This document shows, one piece after another, positions 7,540 to 15,598 of a stretch of DNA of 64,000 nt. A program made the translations under genes and the position numbers. Numbering within the stretch: position 1 is the stretch's first letter; the number at the start of each line of letters is the position of its first letter. The stretch spans positions 992,001-1,056,000 of the forward strand of contig NZ_JADOUF010000001.1 of assembly GCF_015751905.1 (NCBI RefSeq), in the 5' to 3' direction. The stretch is from Longispora fulva. Lineage in GTDB: Bacteria > Actinomycetota > Actinomycetes > Mycobacteriales > Micromonosporaceae. The notes below the pieces were generated by a model. That model saw only the letters and a program-made list of their open reading frames with translations, searched no databases and had not been told where the DNA came from.

Positions 7540-9315
7540 TCAGCACCAGGGTTTGTCGAAGAACTTCCGGCAGCTCATCGTCATGGTGTCGGTGCTGGTC
7601 AGCCCCTTGTGGTCGGTGACCTTCAGGGTGACGGTGTAGGTGGCGGTGACCGCCGGGTAGAGGTGGCTGACCGAGACCTCGGTGGAGGTGGTCCCGTCGC
7701 CGAAGTCCCACCGGTAGGTCAGCGGCCGGCCCTCGGGGTCCGAGGAGCCGCTGGCGTCGAAGGTGCACGCGCCCGGGCCGTGGCAGGGTGGCCGGCTGAT
7801 CACCGCGGCCGGCGGCAGGTTCCCGGCCTTGACCAGCGCCCGGGTCTTTGCCTGCTTGCCGTCGTTGTCGGTCACGGTGAGGATCACCGAGTAGTAGCCG
7901 GCCGACGCGTACGTGTGGGTCGGCGTGGCCCCGGTGCCGCTCGAGCCGTCACCGAAGGCCCACGACCAGGCGGTGATGGTCCCGTCCGGGTCGGTCGATC
8001 CGGTGCCGTCGAAGGCGCAGGTGGTGTTGTCGATGGAGCAGGCGCCGGTGGCCCTGGCGGTGGGTGCGCCCGGGTCCGGGGCGGCCGGCGGGTAGACCGC
8101 CTGGTCGCTGAGGTCGAGCAGCGGCTCCTTGATGCCGTCGCCGGAGTCGTCGGTCCAGTTCTGGTTGCCGGAGGTCAGGAGGGCGTCCCGGATCCGGGCG
8201 ACGTCGGCGCGGTTCTTCGGGTCGTTGCCGTTGCTGGTCAGCCACGCGACCGCCCCCGTGACGTGCGGGGTGGCCATGGAGGTGCCGGACAGGGTGGCGT
8301 ACTCGGTGCCCTTGTAGGTGGAGTAGATGCACGAACCCGGGGCGGCGATCTCCACGAGGGGGCCGAAGTTGCTGTAGTTGGCGAGGGTGTCGTCCGCGCC
8401 CCGGGAACAGGAGGAGGGCGCGGTGCCCTGGCCGCCCGGCCGGCCGTCGTAGTCGGTGAGGGCGGACACCGTGATCACGTCGGGGTGGTTGGCCGGCGAG
8501 AACGTCTTCGCGTCCTTGTGGTTGTTGCCGGCGGCGACGACCATCACGATCCCGGCGTCCACCGCCCGGGTGATCGCCGCGTCCATCGCCGGGCTGCTGC
8601 ACTCGCAACCCAGGCTCATGTTGGCGGTCTCGATCTCGTCGGCGTGGCCGGTGACCCAGTCGATGCCGGCGGCGACCCCGTCGGTGCCGCCGCTGCCGGA
8701 GTTGTCGAGCACCCGCACGGACCACAGCCGCACGCCGGGGGCCATGCCGACGACGCCGTTGCCGTCGTCGATCGCGCCGATGATCCCGGAGACGTGGCTG
8801 CCGTGCCCGTTGCCGTCCTCCCCGGTACCGTCCGCGCAGGTGGTCCTGTTGAGACAGTCGGTCCGGGCGACCACGTTGAGCTGGGGGTTCGTCGAGGTGA
8901 TGCCGGTGTCGATGACCGCGACGTCCGCGTCCACCCGGGTGTCGACCCCGTCGCCGACAGCGAGGCGGGGGTTGGCCGTGGCGAGGGAGCGCTGCACACC
9001 GGTCGGGGTGACCTGCGCGGTGACGTGCACCGGTTGGACGACCTCGACGGAGGCGACCCGGGGATCGGCCAGCAGCGCGCGGACCCGTGCCGGGCTGAGC
9101 GGGGCGGAGAATCCGCGCAGCGCGTGCCGGTAGACGTGTTCGGGCGCGGCGGCGGCGGAGGCGCGGGCGAAGTCCGCCGGGTCTCCGGCGGCGTCGGTGA
9201 GCACCACGATGTACTTCTGTGGCTCGCCCCGCTCGACGGTCGCCGCGCCGGCGGTGGCCGGCAGGGCGAGCGCGAGCAGGAGGGGTGCGGCGAGCGCGAT
9301 GAGTGTGCGTCGCAA
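7540..9315 (-). CDS. Secreted S8 subtilisin-like protease with two PKD domains
   Basis: A secreted serine protease of the proteinase K type. Order, numbered from the upstream TTG at 9327: signal peptide (about 1-29, ALPATAGA end), inhibitor I9 propeptide (about 36-105), catalytic domain with Asp140 (VIDTG), His175 (GHGSH), oxyanion Asn268/269 (AAGNN) and Ser350 (GTSMATPH), then two PKD domains at about 420-500 and 505-580, each with a WxFGDG motif. PKD domains usually aid binding to insoluble protein or chitin. I place the start at TTG 9315 because GGGAG lies just upstream; TTG 9327 would add four residues. It follows the LAL regulator gene by 60 bases on the same strand. Confidence 0.92.
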   Translation of the reverse strand: MRRTLIALAAPLLLALALPATAGAATVERGEPQKYIVVLTDAAGDPADFARASAAAAPEHVYRHALRGFSAPLSPARVRALLADPRVASVEVVQPVHVTAQVTPTGVQRSLATANPRLAVGDGVDTRVDADVAVIDTGITSTNPQLNVVARTDCLNRTTCADGTGEDGNGHGSHVSGIIGAIDDGNGVVGMAPGVRLWSVRVLDNSGSGGTDGVAAGIDWVTGHADEIETANMSLGCECSSPAMDAAITRAVDAGIVMVVAAGNNHKDAKTFSPANHPDVITVSALTDYDGRPGGQGTAPSSCSRGADDTLANYSNFGPLVEIAAPGSCIYSTYKGTEYATLSGTSMATPHVTGAVAWLTSNGNDPKNRADVARIRDALLTSGNQNWTDDSGDGIKEPLLDLSDQAVYPPAAPDPGAPTARATGACSIDNTTCAFDGTGSTDPDGTITAWSWAFGDGSSGTGATPTHTYASAGYYSVILTVTDNDGKQAKTRALVKAGNLPPAAVISRPPCHGPGACTFDASGSSDPEGRPLTYRWDFGDGTTSTEVSVSHLYPAVTATYTVTLKVTDHKGLTSTDTMTMSCRKFFDKPWC

Positions 9316-9344
9316 GGGGACTCCCAAGTCCTGAGGGGTGGGTG

Positions 9345-9356
9345 GACTCCAGAGTC
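9345..9356. promoter_or_regulatory. 12-bp palindrome upstream of the S8 protease
   Basis: GACTC-CA-GAGTC lies in the 60-base gap between the LAL regulator stop and the S8 protease start. It is a possible operator; the binding protein is unknown. Confidence 0.35.
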
Positions 9357-9375
9357 GGATCTACATAGAAGGCAA

Positions 9376-12084
9376 TCAATGCGTAGGGGGTACGTACTGA
9401 CGCGACGTGGCGATGTCCGCACGACGGGTGACGCCGAGTTTGCGCATCACCCGGGCGACGTGGGTGTCCACGGTGCGGGCGGACAGGTACAGCGACTCCG
9501 CGATCTGTCGACTGGTCCGCCCGCTGGCCACCAGGTCGGCGATCTCCCGCTCGCGCGGGGACAGGCCGGGGCCGTATCCGCGCCGGCCGGGACCCGTGGG
9601 CACCCGCACCCCGAGCGCGCGGAGCAGGCTCCGGCACCGCTGCACGTCCCAGGTCGCGCCGAGGTCCCCGAAGCCGGCGACGGCCGCGAACAGCCGCGCG
9701 ATCCCCGCCGCGCCCAGCGTCCGGCCGTGCGCCTCCGCCACCCGTGCACGGTCATAAGGGCGGGGGATGCGGTCGTAGAGCTCCCCGGCCTCGGCGAAGT
9801 CGCCCGTGCCGGCGAGGGCCCGGCACGCGGCCAGCGCGGCGTGCGCCGCCGGGGCGTCGCGACCGGCGATGCCGGCGGCGTACTCGGCGATCAGGTCCCC
9901 GGAATCCGGCCCGAGCGCCTCGACGGCCGCCGGGAGCAGGTCCGCGCCCCACACCCAGGCGGTCGTGTCCCGCAGGTGCCGCAGCACGTCGCGGGCGATC
10001 CGCCAACCGGTCGCCGGGTCGCCGCGCCCCAGAGCCAACCGGACCCGGCCAGCCGCCGCCAGCGCGAGGTTGGGCACGGACTGGGTGGGCACGAGCAGCC
10101 CCCGGGTCGCGTCGTCGAGGTCGCCCCGGGCGAGCGCGAGCAGGCCGACGACCAGCTCGGCCTCGTGGCGGATCAGCGCGACGTCGTGCACCCGCGCGAT
10201 GAGGTCCCCGGCCCGGCCGGCCAGGCCGTCCCACCGGCCGGCGCAATAGTCCAGCAGCAGCTCGGTGCCGTCGACCGCGCCACGCAGGAAGTCGCTGTGC
10301 AGGTGCTCGGTGCGCTCGCGGACCTCGGCCACGTACCGGGCCGCGTCGGCGTGCCGGCCGAGCCACACCGACGAGTACGCCTGGTCCGTCGCCAGCCGGA
10401 TCCGGTGCAGGTCCGCCTCCTGCCCGGACGCGGTGGGCAGGGCCCCGCGGGGTTCCGGCAGCCCAGCCCGGGTCAGCGCCGACCGGCGGGTAGCCTCCAC
10501 GCCCAGCGTCAGCACCGGGTCGCCGGCCAGGGCCGCCACCTCGCGCGCACGGTCCAGCCAGGACAGGTGGGCGTCCGTGGGCCGGTCGTCGAGCCAGCCC
10601 GTGGAGCCGAGCACCGCCATCGCCCACGCTGCCCGGCCCGGGTGACCGGACAGCTCGGTGGCGGCCCGCTCCAGGTACCGGACGCCGGCTCCGCCCCGGT
10701 CGGCGTGCGTCCTGGTCAGGATGCCGAGGGACAGCAGGATCTCGCCCCGGGCCACCCGCGGCAGGGCGGGGTCGTCGGCGAGCCCGTGCATCGTCGCCAG
10801 CACGTCCGCGGCGGCCAGGCTGTGCGGCGCGGCCCGGCTGAGCAGTACGCCGAGCCGGGCCCGGCACGCCGGATCGGCGTGCCCGCCGGCCAGCGCCTCC
10901 TGGAGCTGCCCGAACATGCCGGCCGCGTCGCCGGACGCGAGGGCCTGTTCGGCGGCGGCCTCCGTGAACCGCAGCCAGTCGGCCACCAGCCCGGCCCGCC
11001 GCGCGTGGTACGCCCGCTGGGCCGGCGCGTCCGGCGGCAGCGCCCCGACCGCGCGCCGGTGCAGCTCGACGCGCCCGGGGCCGAGCAGCGAGTCGTAGAC
11101 GGCCTGCTGGCAGAGGACGTGCCGCGGCGCGTACCGGTCGTCGACCGTGGTCAGCCGGTCCCCGCCCACCGTGACCAGCAGAGACCGCCGGACCGCCTCG
11201 CACAGACCGTCGACGGCCGTGGCCGGGTCGAGCCGGGCCACCGCCGCCAGCACGCCGGCCGTGGCCGGGGCACCCAGCACCGCAGCGGCCTCGACCAACA
11301 GGCGCGCCGGCCCGCCGAGCAGGGCCAACCGGGCCACCACCGAGTCGCGCACCCCGCCGGGCACCTCGGTCACCCCCGGCCGGTCGGCGAGCAGCCGCAG
11401 CACCTCCTCCACGGCGAACGGCACGCCCAGCGTGCGGGCGTAGAGGTCGTCGGCCGCCAGGTCGCCGGCCAGCTCCGCGACCTGGCCCCGGGTGAGCGGC
11501 GGCAGGCTCAACCGCAGCCGGCGCACGCCCGGCGGCAACCGGGTGGTGGCCGCCAGCACGGACCCGTCGGGCAGATCCGCCGCCCGGTACGTCACGAGCA
11601 GCGCGAGCCGGTCCGGCATCCGCGCGGTGAGCACACTGAGCAGGTCGACCGTGCCCCGGTCCGCCCAGTGCAGGTCCTCGAGGACCAGCACCGTCGGCCC
11701 CAGGCCGTCGAGCAGCGCCAGGACCGCGCGGAACAGCCGGTGCCGGTCGAGTTCGGCGTGCCCCAGCTCGGGCAGCGCGGGCGGCAGCCAGCCGGCGAGT
11801 TCGGGCAGCGGGCGGCGCAGCGCACCCGTGACGGGGCTGAGATCCGGGGTCGGCGGCGCCCCCGACAACGCCTCGAGGAACGGCTCGTACGCCAGCGGCT
11901 CGCGGAGCGGCTCGCACCGCCCGGTGAGCACGGTGCGCCCAACCAGCAGCCCGCCGACGTGCCGGACGAGCGCGGACTTGCCGATCCCCGGCTCGCCGTC
12001 GACCACCGCGACCACCGGCGGACACGCGAGCGCTTCCAGCAGCGCCGCGACCTGGGTGTCCCGGCCGACCAGCCGTCCCGCCAC
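9376..12084 (-). CDS. LAL-type LuxR regulator with AAA ATPase domain
   Basis: A 902-residue cytoplasmic transcription activator of the large ATP-binding LuxR (MalT/LAL) class. The N terminus carries a Walker A motif GEPGIGKS at about residues 30-37, then a Walker B-like VLVLEDLHWAD. The centre is an alpha-helical, TPR-like region rich in Ala/Leu. The C-terminal 65 residues form the LuxR HTH (LSPREREIADLVASGRTSRQ and TVDTHVARVMRKLGV). I chose GTG 12084 because GGAGGAG lies six bases upstream; a longer frame from 12159 crosses a run of nine C. It sits 60 bases upstream of the S8 protease gene, so it may control or share a transcript with the protease block. Confidence 0.92.
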   Translation of the reverse strand: MAGRLVGRDTQVAALLEALACPPVVAVVDGEPGIGKSALVRHVGGLLVGRTVLTGRCEPLREPLAYEPFLEALSGAPPTPDLSPVTGALRRPLPELAGWLPPALPELGHAELDRHRLFRAVLALLDGLGPTVLVLEDLHWADRGTVDLLSVLTARMPDRLALLVTYRAADLPDGSVLAATTRLPPGVRRLRLSLPPLTRGQVAELAGDLAADDLYARTLGVPFAVEEVLRLLADRPGVTEVPGGVRDSVVARLALLGGPARLLVEAAAVLGAPATAGVLAAVARLDPATAVDGLCEAVRRSLLVTVGGDRLTTVDDRYAPRHVLCQQAVYDSLLGPGRVELHRRAVGALPPDAPAQRAYHARRAGLVADWLRFTEAAAEQALASGDAAGMFGQLQEALAGGHADPACRARLGVLLSRAAPHSLAAADVLATMHGLADDPALPRVARGEILLSLGILTRTHADRGGAGVRYLERAATELSGHPGRAAWAMAVLGSTGWLDDRPTDAHLSWLDRAREVAALAGDPVLTLGVEATRRSALTRAGLPEPRGALPTASGQEADLHRIRLATDQAYSSVWLGRHADAARYVAEVRERTEHLHSDFLRGAVDGTELLLDYCAGRWDGLAGRAGDLIARVHDVALIRHEAELVVGLLALARGDLDDATRGLLVPTQSVPNLALAAAGRVRLALGRGDPATGWRIARDVLRHLRDTTAWVWGADLLPAAVEALGPDSGDLIAEYAAGIAGRDAPAAHAALAACRALAGTGDFAEAGELYDRIPRPYDRARVAEAHGRTLGAAGIARLFAAVAGFGDLGATWDVQRCRSLLRALGVRVPTGPGRRGYGPGLSPREREIADLVASGRTSRQIAESLYLSARTVDTHVARVMRKLGVTRRADIATSRQYVPPTH

Positions 12085-12182
12085 GCCGTACTCCTCCGGG
12101 TCCGCCCCCCCCCAGCGCAATGTATCGACGGCGGCCACTTGATGTACATCGGTTCCCATGGCGCGGACTTGACAGCGGAAAT

Positions 12183-12204
12183 ACTAAGCGCGCATAGTAG
12201 TTTC
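12183..12204 (+). promoter_or_regulatory. -10 box and overlapping operator-like dyad
   Basis: CATAGT (12193-12198) lies six bases before ATG 12205, fitting a leaderless start. It is embedded in a 16-bp dyad, ACTA-A-GCGCGC-A-TAGT (12183-12198), whose arms pair except for one A:A position. A protein bound here would block the promoter; the MarR encoded at the end of the operon is a natural candidate. Confidence 0.5.
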
Positions 12205-12645
12205 ATGATGATCGCGCAGGCAACAGTCAGCTCCCCGGCCGCCCCGTCGGCCTTCTTCGCCCGGTGGGCGGACATGGCCACCTGGCCGGAGTGGAACACC
12301 GACACCGACTGGGTCCGGCTCGACGGCCCGTTCGTCCCGGGCGCCACCGGCGTCCTCAAGCCCAAGGGCGGCCCGAAGGTGAAGTTCGTCGTCACCACGC
12401 TCACCGACCGGGAGTTCACGGACGTCTCCCTGCTGCTCGGCGCCCGGTTGACGTTCCGGCACCTGGTGGAGACCTCCGACGGCACGACCCGGGTCACGGT
12501 CGCCGTCACCCTGACCGGTCCCTTGGCGCGGCTGTGGAACCTGGTGCTCGGCAAGGACATCAAGGCCGGCATCCAGGCGGACCTCGACCGGTTGGCGGCG
12601 GTGGCCGAGGCCGCGACCGGGGCCGGGATCCGGGGGTCGGCGTGA
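12205..12645 (+). CDS. SRPBCC-family (polyketide cyclase/START-like) protein
   Basis: A 146-residue soluble protein with the SRPBCC helix-grip pattern: IAQATVSSPAAPSAFFARWADM at the start, WPEWNTDTDWVRLDGPFVPG (Pro-x-Trp typical of the family), a central strand region KVKFVVTTLTD and a long C-terminal helix. These proteins bind hydrophobic ligands; a catalytic role is not implied. It is the first gene of a three-gene operon, and its TGA overlaps the GTG of the EVE gene. The start is one of two adjacent ATGs (12205 or 12208); the -10 box spacing favours 12205. Confidence 0.82.
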   Translation: MMIAQATVSSPAAPSAFFARWADMATWPEWNTDTDWVRLDGPFVPGATGVLKPKGGPKVKFVVTTLTDREFTDVSLLLGARLTFRHLVETSDGTTRVTVAVTLTGPLARLWNLVLGKDIKAGIQADLDRLAAVAEAATGAGIRGSA

Positions 12646-13055
12646 GGGCCTGGCTGGGCGTCGTCAGCCGCGACCACGTCCGCCGGGGCACGGCGCTCGG
12701 CATCGCCCAGCTCGGCCACGGCAAGCGCCCCCCGCTCGCCCGGCTCAGCCCCGGCGACTGGCTCGTCTACTACTCGCCCCGCACCAGCATGCGCGGCGGC
12801 GAACCGCTCCAGGCCTTCACCGCGATCGGTGAGATCTCCGATGAGGAGATCTGGCAGGCCGACGAGGGGGACTTCCAGCCCTGGCGCCGCCGGGTCGGCT
12901 ACCTGCCCGACGTGACGGAGACCCCGGTCCGCGACCTGGAGGGCCTCGACCTGACGGCCGACCCGAACTGGGGGTACGCGCTGCGCCGCGGCCTGCTCGA
13001 ACTCACCGGGTCGGACTTCCGGGCCATCCGGTCGGCGATGGCCGGCCCGGCGTGA
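12642..13055 (+). CDS. EVE-domain protein
   Basis: A 137-residue EVE (PUA-like) domain protein, starting at a GTG that overlaps the previous stop by GTGA. Recognised by RAWLGVVSRDHVRRG at the start, LSPGDWLVYYSPR at residues about 36-48 and FTAIGEISD near 60, then WRRRVGYL. EVE domains are thought to read modified bases in DNA or RNA, and some occur in defence systems. Here the domain is alone, without a nuclease, and coupled to SRPBCC and MarR genes, which is a known actinobacterial style but of unknown role. Confidence 0.88.
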   Translation: MRAWLGVVSRDHVRRGTALGIAQLGHGKRPPLARLSPGDWLVYYSPRTSMRGGEPLQAFTAIGEISDEEIWQADEGDFQPWRRRVGYLPDVTETPVRDLEGLDLTADPNWGYALRRGLLELTGSDFRAIRSAMAGPA

Positions 13056-13513
13056 CGGCCGGCGGTCGGCGGCTGGCCACCGGTTTCACCGAGGCCACCG
13101 ACAGCCCCGGCCTGCTGCTGTGGCAGGTCACCCAGCGCTGGCAGGCGGCGCAGCGCGCGGCGTTGCGGCCGTTCGGGCTGACCCACGTCCAGTTCGTGCT
13201 GCTGGCGTCGCTGACCTGGCTCGCGACCGACGGCGTCGTCACCCAGAAGAACCTGGCCGACCACGCCGCGACGGACCAGATGATGACCTCCCAGGTGTTG
13301 CGCGCCCTGGAGGCCATGGGCCTGGTCCACCGGCTGCCGCACCCGACGGACCGCCGGGCCCGCGCCCTGGCCGTGACCCCGGAGGGCGAGGCCCTGGCGA
13401 ACCGCGCGGTGGTCGCCGTCGAGGCGTGCGACGCGGCGTTCTTCGCGGCCCTCGGCGACGGCGTGCGGGAGTTCGCCGGGGCGCTGCGGGCACTGCGGAA
13501 CGCGGCGGGCTGA
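13052..13513 (+). CDS. MarR-family transcriptional regulator
   Basis: A 153-residue winged-helix repressor of the MarR type, starting at a GTG that overlaps the EVE stop (GTGA). The DNA-binding domain runs from about residue 35 to 110: LTHVQFVLLASL, the recognition helix TQKNLADHAATDQMMTSQVL, and the wing LPHPTDRRARALAVT with the family-typical D-x-R. It closes the SRPBCC-EVE-MarR operon, so autoregulation through the dyad at 12183-12198 is plausible. The inducer is unknown. Confidence 0.92.
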   Translation: MTAGGRRLATGFTEATDSPGLLLWQVTQRWQAAQRAALRPFGLTHVQFVLLASLTWLATDGVVTQKNLADHAATDQMMTSQVLRALEAMGLVHRLPHPTDRRARALAVTPEGEALANRAVVAVEACDAAFFAALGDGVREFAGALRALRNAAG

Positions 13514-13637
13514 CACCGGACACCGCGCGGGGGAGCCGCCGTTTCCCGTTATTCGGGCGGCACCGCGAGGGACGGCGGCCGGCCGACCGGTGGGGCTATC
13601 CTGCGCGCAGGTCCCGCCGCGCCGACAGGAGCCCACG

Positions 13638-14858
13638 ATGTCCCAGCCCCCTCTGGACGACCTCCGACGGCAGGCCCGGGACCTGGTCCGCGCCGAGGCG
13701 TGGTCGGCGTTCCTCGCCCTCGAGGGCCGGTTGCGCGGCGACACGGAATTCTGGTGGACACTGTGGGCACCGGCCTGCGCCGTCGCCGCCCGGCTCGTCG
13801 GCCGGCCCGACGCCCGCCAACTCCTCGACGAGGCGGTCGCCGCCGGCTTCAACCAGCCGGAGATCCTGGAGCCGACCCTGTCGACGGCGTTCGGCGCCGA
13901 CCCCGACTGGGACCGGGTGCTCGCCGCGATGGCCGCCAACGTGCCGCCCCCGGCGCTGGAGCTGCTCGCCTGGCCGACGATCACCCCGACCGCCCCGCTG
14001 GTGCTGTTCCGGCTGCCCGCCGCGCGGGAGGACGAGCTGCGCGCCCGTCTCCCGGTCCGCGACGGCGGCGCGTGGCGGATGGCCCGTGACCTGCTGCGCT
14101 GGGTGACGACGATGTGGGTGCACGACAACGTGCACATCGACGGGTACGACGGGATCGAGGTCCTCGACCGGGTCGCCGCCGGGGAGCGGTTCGCGTGCCG
14201 GGAGTACACCCTGCTGCTCACCGAGGCGCTGAACGCCGCCGGCCTGCCCGCCCGGCAGGTCACCGTGCGCACCGCCACGGCGCACACCGGGGTGGGCGGC
14301 GGGCACGTGGTCTCCGAGGCGTGGGTCGACGAGCTCGGCCGCTGGGTGCTGCTCGACGGCCGCAACGGCCTGTACTGGGTGGACGCGGACGGTGCCCCGC
14401 TGGGCCTGCGGGAGCTGCACCTGCGGCACGCGGCCGGTGGACCCCGGCCCGGCGCGGTCTTCCTGGGGAAGCCGTTGCCCGACGCGGACCTGGACATGTG
14501 GTGGACGTTCTACGGCGAGGTGTGGATCACCGGCGCCACCTGGAGCACCCGGCCCGTCGCGCCACTGCTGGAGGGCGCCTTCGTGGACATGCCCCCGCTG
14601 CTGCGGTCCGTGGACGACGCCTACATGGACCTGTCGGAGGTCGCCGTCAGCATCGAGGCCCGCGACGGCGGGCCGGCCCTGCGGGTGCACACCCGGCACC
14701 CCTACGCGACCGGGTTCCGGGTCGGCGACGCGGAGGTGCCGCTGGGCGGGGCCTGGCCGCTGCCGCGCGGGGCCGCGGGGGAGTACACGGTGGAACTGTC
14801 GGTCGTCACGCCCTTCGGCCCGTCGCCCGGCCGGCCTCTCACCTACCGGTTGCGCTGA
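13638..14858 (+). CDS. Transglutaminase-like superfamily protein
   Basis: A 406-residue cytoplasmic protein. The middle holds a transglutaminase-like cysteine protease fold with a visible triad: Cys187 (RFACREYT), His223 (GGHVVSEAW) and Asp240 (WVLLDGRNG). The N-terminal 100 residues resemble an ankyrin/helical region (a short pattern seen in related proteins), and the C-terminal 120 residues are beta-rich. ATG 13638 follows AGGAG. Bacterial members cleave or cross-link proteins or peptides; no substrate is evident. A TATCCT box near 13598 may be its promoter. A strong hairpin directly follows the stop. Confidence 0.82.
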   Translation: MSQPPLDDLRRQARDLVRAEAWSAFLALEGRLRGDTEFWWTLWAPACAVAARLVGRPDARQLLDEAVAAGFNQPEILEPTLSTAFGADPDWDRVLAAMAANVPPPALELLAWPTITPTAPLVLFRLPAAREDELRARLPVRDGGAWRMARDLLRWVTTMWVHDNVHIDGYDGIEVLDRVAAGERFACREYTLLLTEALNAAGLPARQVTVRTATAHTGVGGGHVVSEAWVDELGRWVLLDGRNGLYWVDADGAPLGLRELHLRHAAGGPRPGAVFLGKPLPDADLDMWWTFYGEVWITGATWSTRPVAPLLEGAFVDMPPLLRSVDDAYMDLSEVAVSIEARDGGPALRVHTRHPYATGFRVGDAEVPLGGAWPLPRGAAGEYTVELSVVTPFGPSPGRPLTYRLR

Positions 14859-14891
14859 CCAGGGGCGGGGCGGTCCCGGCCCCGCCCCTGG
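14859..14891. terminator. Bidirectional terminator hairpin
   Basis: Perfect 12-bp inverted repeat (14859-14870 with 14880-14891), 9-base loop, beginning at the base after the stop at 14858 and just before the converging stop at 14897. Confidence 0.8.
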
Positions 14892-14896
14892 CGGAC

Positions 14897-15505
14897 TCAG
14901 CGCAGGATCGGGTGCCGCCACACGGTGTTGTTGGACCACACGATGAGCCCGGCCGGATCGACCCGGCCGGCGTAGGTGGCATTGTCCGGGAACGTGACCA
15001 CGATCGTCGTGGGGTTGACGGCGAACCCGACGCCGTCCGGCCGGCCGTTGCGGAACACGACCCGGAGGTATCCGCCCTGGTTGGAGACGGACTGGTCCGA
15101 CGCGCCGTCGGTCCAGGGGCCGTTGATGTCGTGCACCAGCGGTCCGTTGAACACCTTCTGCCAGGTCGAGCCGTTCGACCACCGGATGATGCCGGTACCC
15201 TCCAGCCGCGCCGTGAACGTGCCGGCGTCGGGGAACCGGACGACGATCGTCGTGGCGTCCCGCACGGTCCCGAACGCCGTCGGCCGGCCGGCGTAGTTCA
15301 TGTTCACGACGAGGTTGACCCCGTTGTTGATGATGCTCGGTCTGGCCGACCCGTTGTCCGTCCACGGCCCGTTGAGGTCGAAGACCGGTGCCACCGCGAC
15401 CGTGGCTGCCGGCGGCGCCGCACCGGCCCCGGAGACCGCGGCGACCAGTCCCGCGCCGGCCAGCAGCACCACTGTGGCCAGTCGGCCCATCATGCCCATT
15501 CTCAT
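14897..15505 (-). CDS. Secreted two-repeat protein of unknown function
   Basis: A 202-residue exported protein. Residues 1-30 are a Sec signal peptide (MGRLATVVLLAGAGLVAAV, cleavage near GAGAA). The mature part consists of two repeats, about 42-117 and 125-197, sharing the pattern D(L/I)NGPWTD, then GRP, TTIVVxFPD, and (I/V)xWSNxTxW. The repeats look like small beta-barrels with a ligand face rich in Trp and Asn. I do not recognise the family for certain; it may bind carbohydrate. ATG 15505 follows GGGGGAAC. It is downstream of the sigma-domain/membrane fusion gene on the same strand. Confidence 0.72.
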   Translation of the reverse strand: MRMGMMGRLATVVLLAGAGLVAAVSGAGAAPPAATVAVAPVFDLNGPWTDNGSARPSIINNGVNLVVNMNYAGRPTAFGTVRDATTIVVRFPDAGTFTARLEGTGIIRWSNGSTWQKVFNGPLVHDINGPWTDGASDQSVSNQGGYLRVVFRNGRPDGVGFAVNPTTIVVTFPDNATYAGRVDPAGLIVWSNNTVWRHPILR

Positions 15506-15598
15506 TGCCGTTCCCCCTGTCACGCTCACCAACTCGGTCAACCCCGACGGTGCCAGGCCGGCCTGCAACGCCGCTGGAACGGCGCGGCAGCCCCGGGA

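Noticed and set aside
12105-12113. Run of nine C, possible frameshift in the LAL gene
   Set aside because: The run lies upstream of the start at 12084, which has its own ribosome site, so the coding frame is not affected.
7501-12645. 1714-residue open frame on the plus strand
   Set aside because: It is antisense to the S8 protease and LAL regulator genes, composed of Arg/Gly/Pro/Val-rich low-complexity sequence with no domain. High GC removes stop codons from the shadow frames. Only its last 146 residues (12205-12645) are a real gene.
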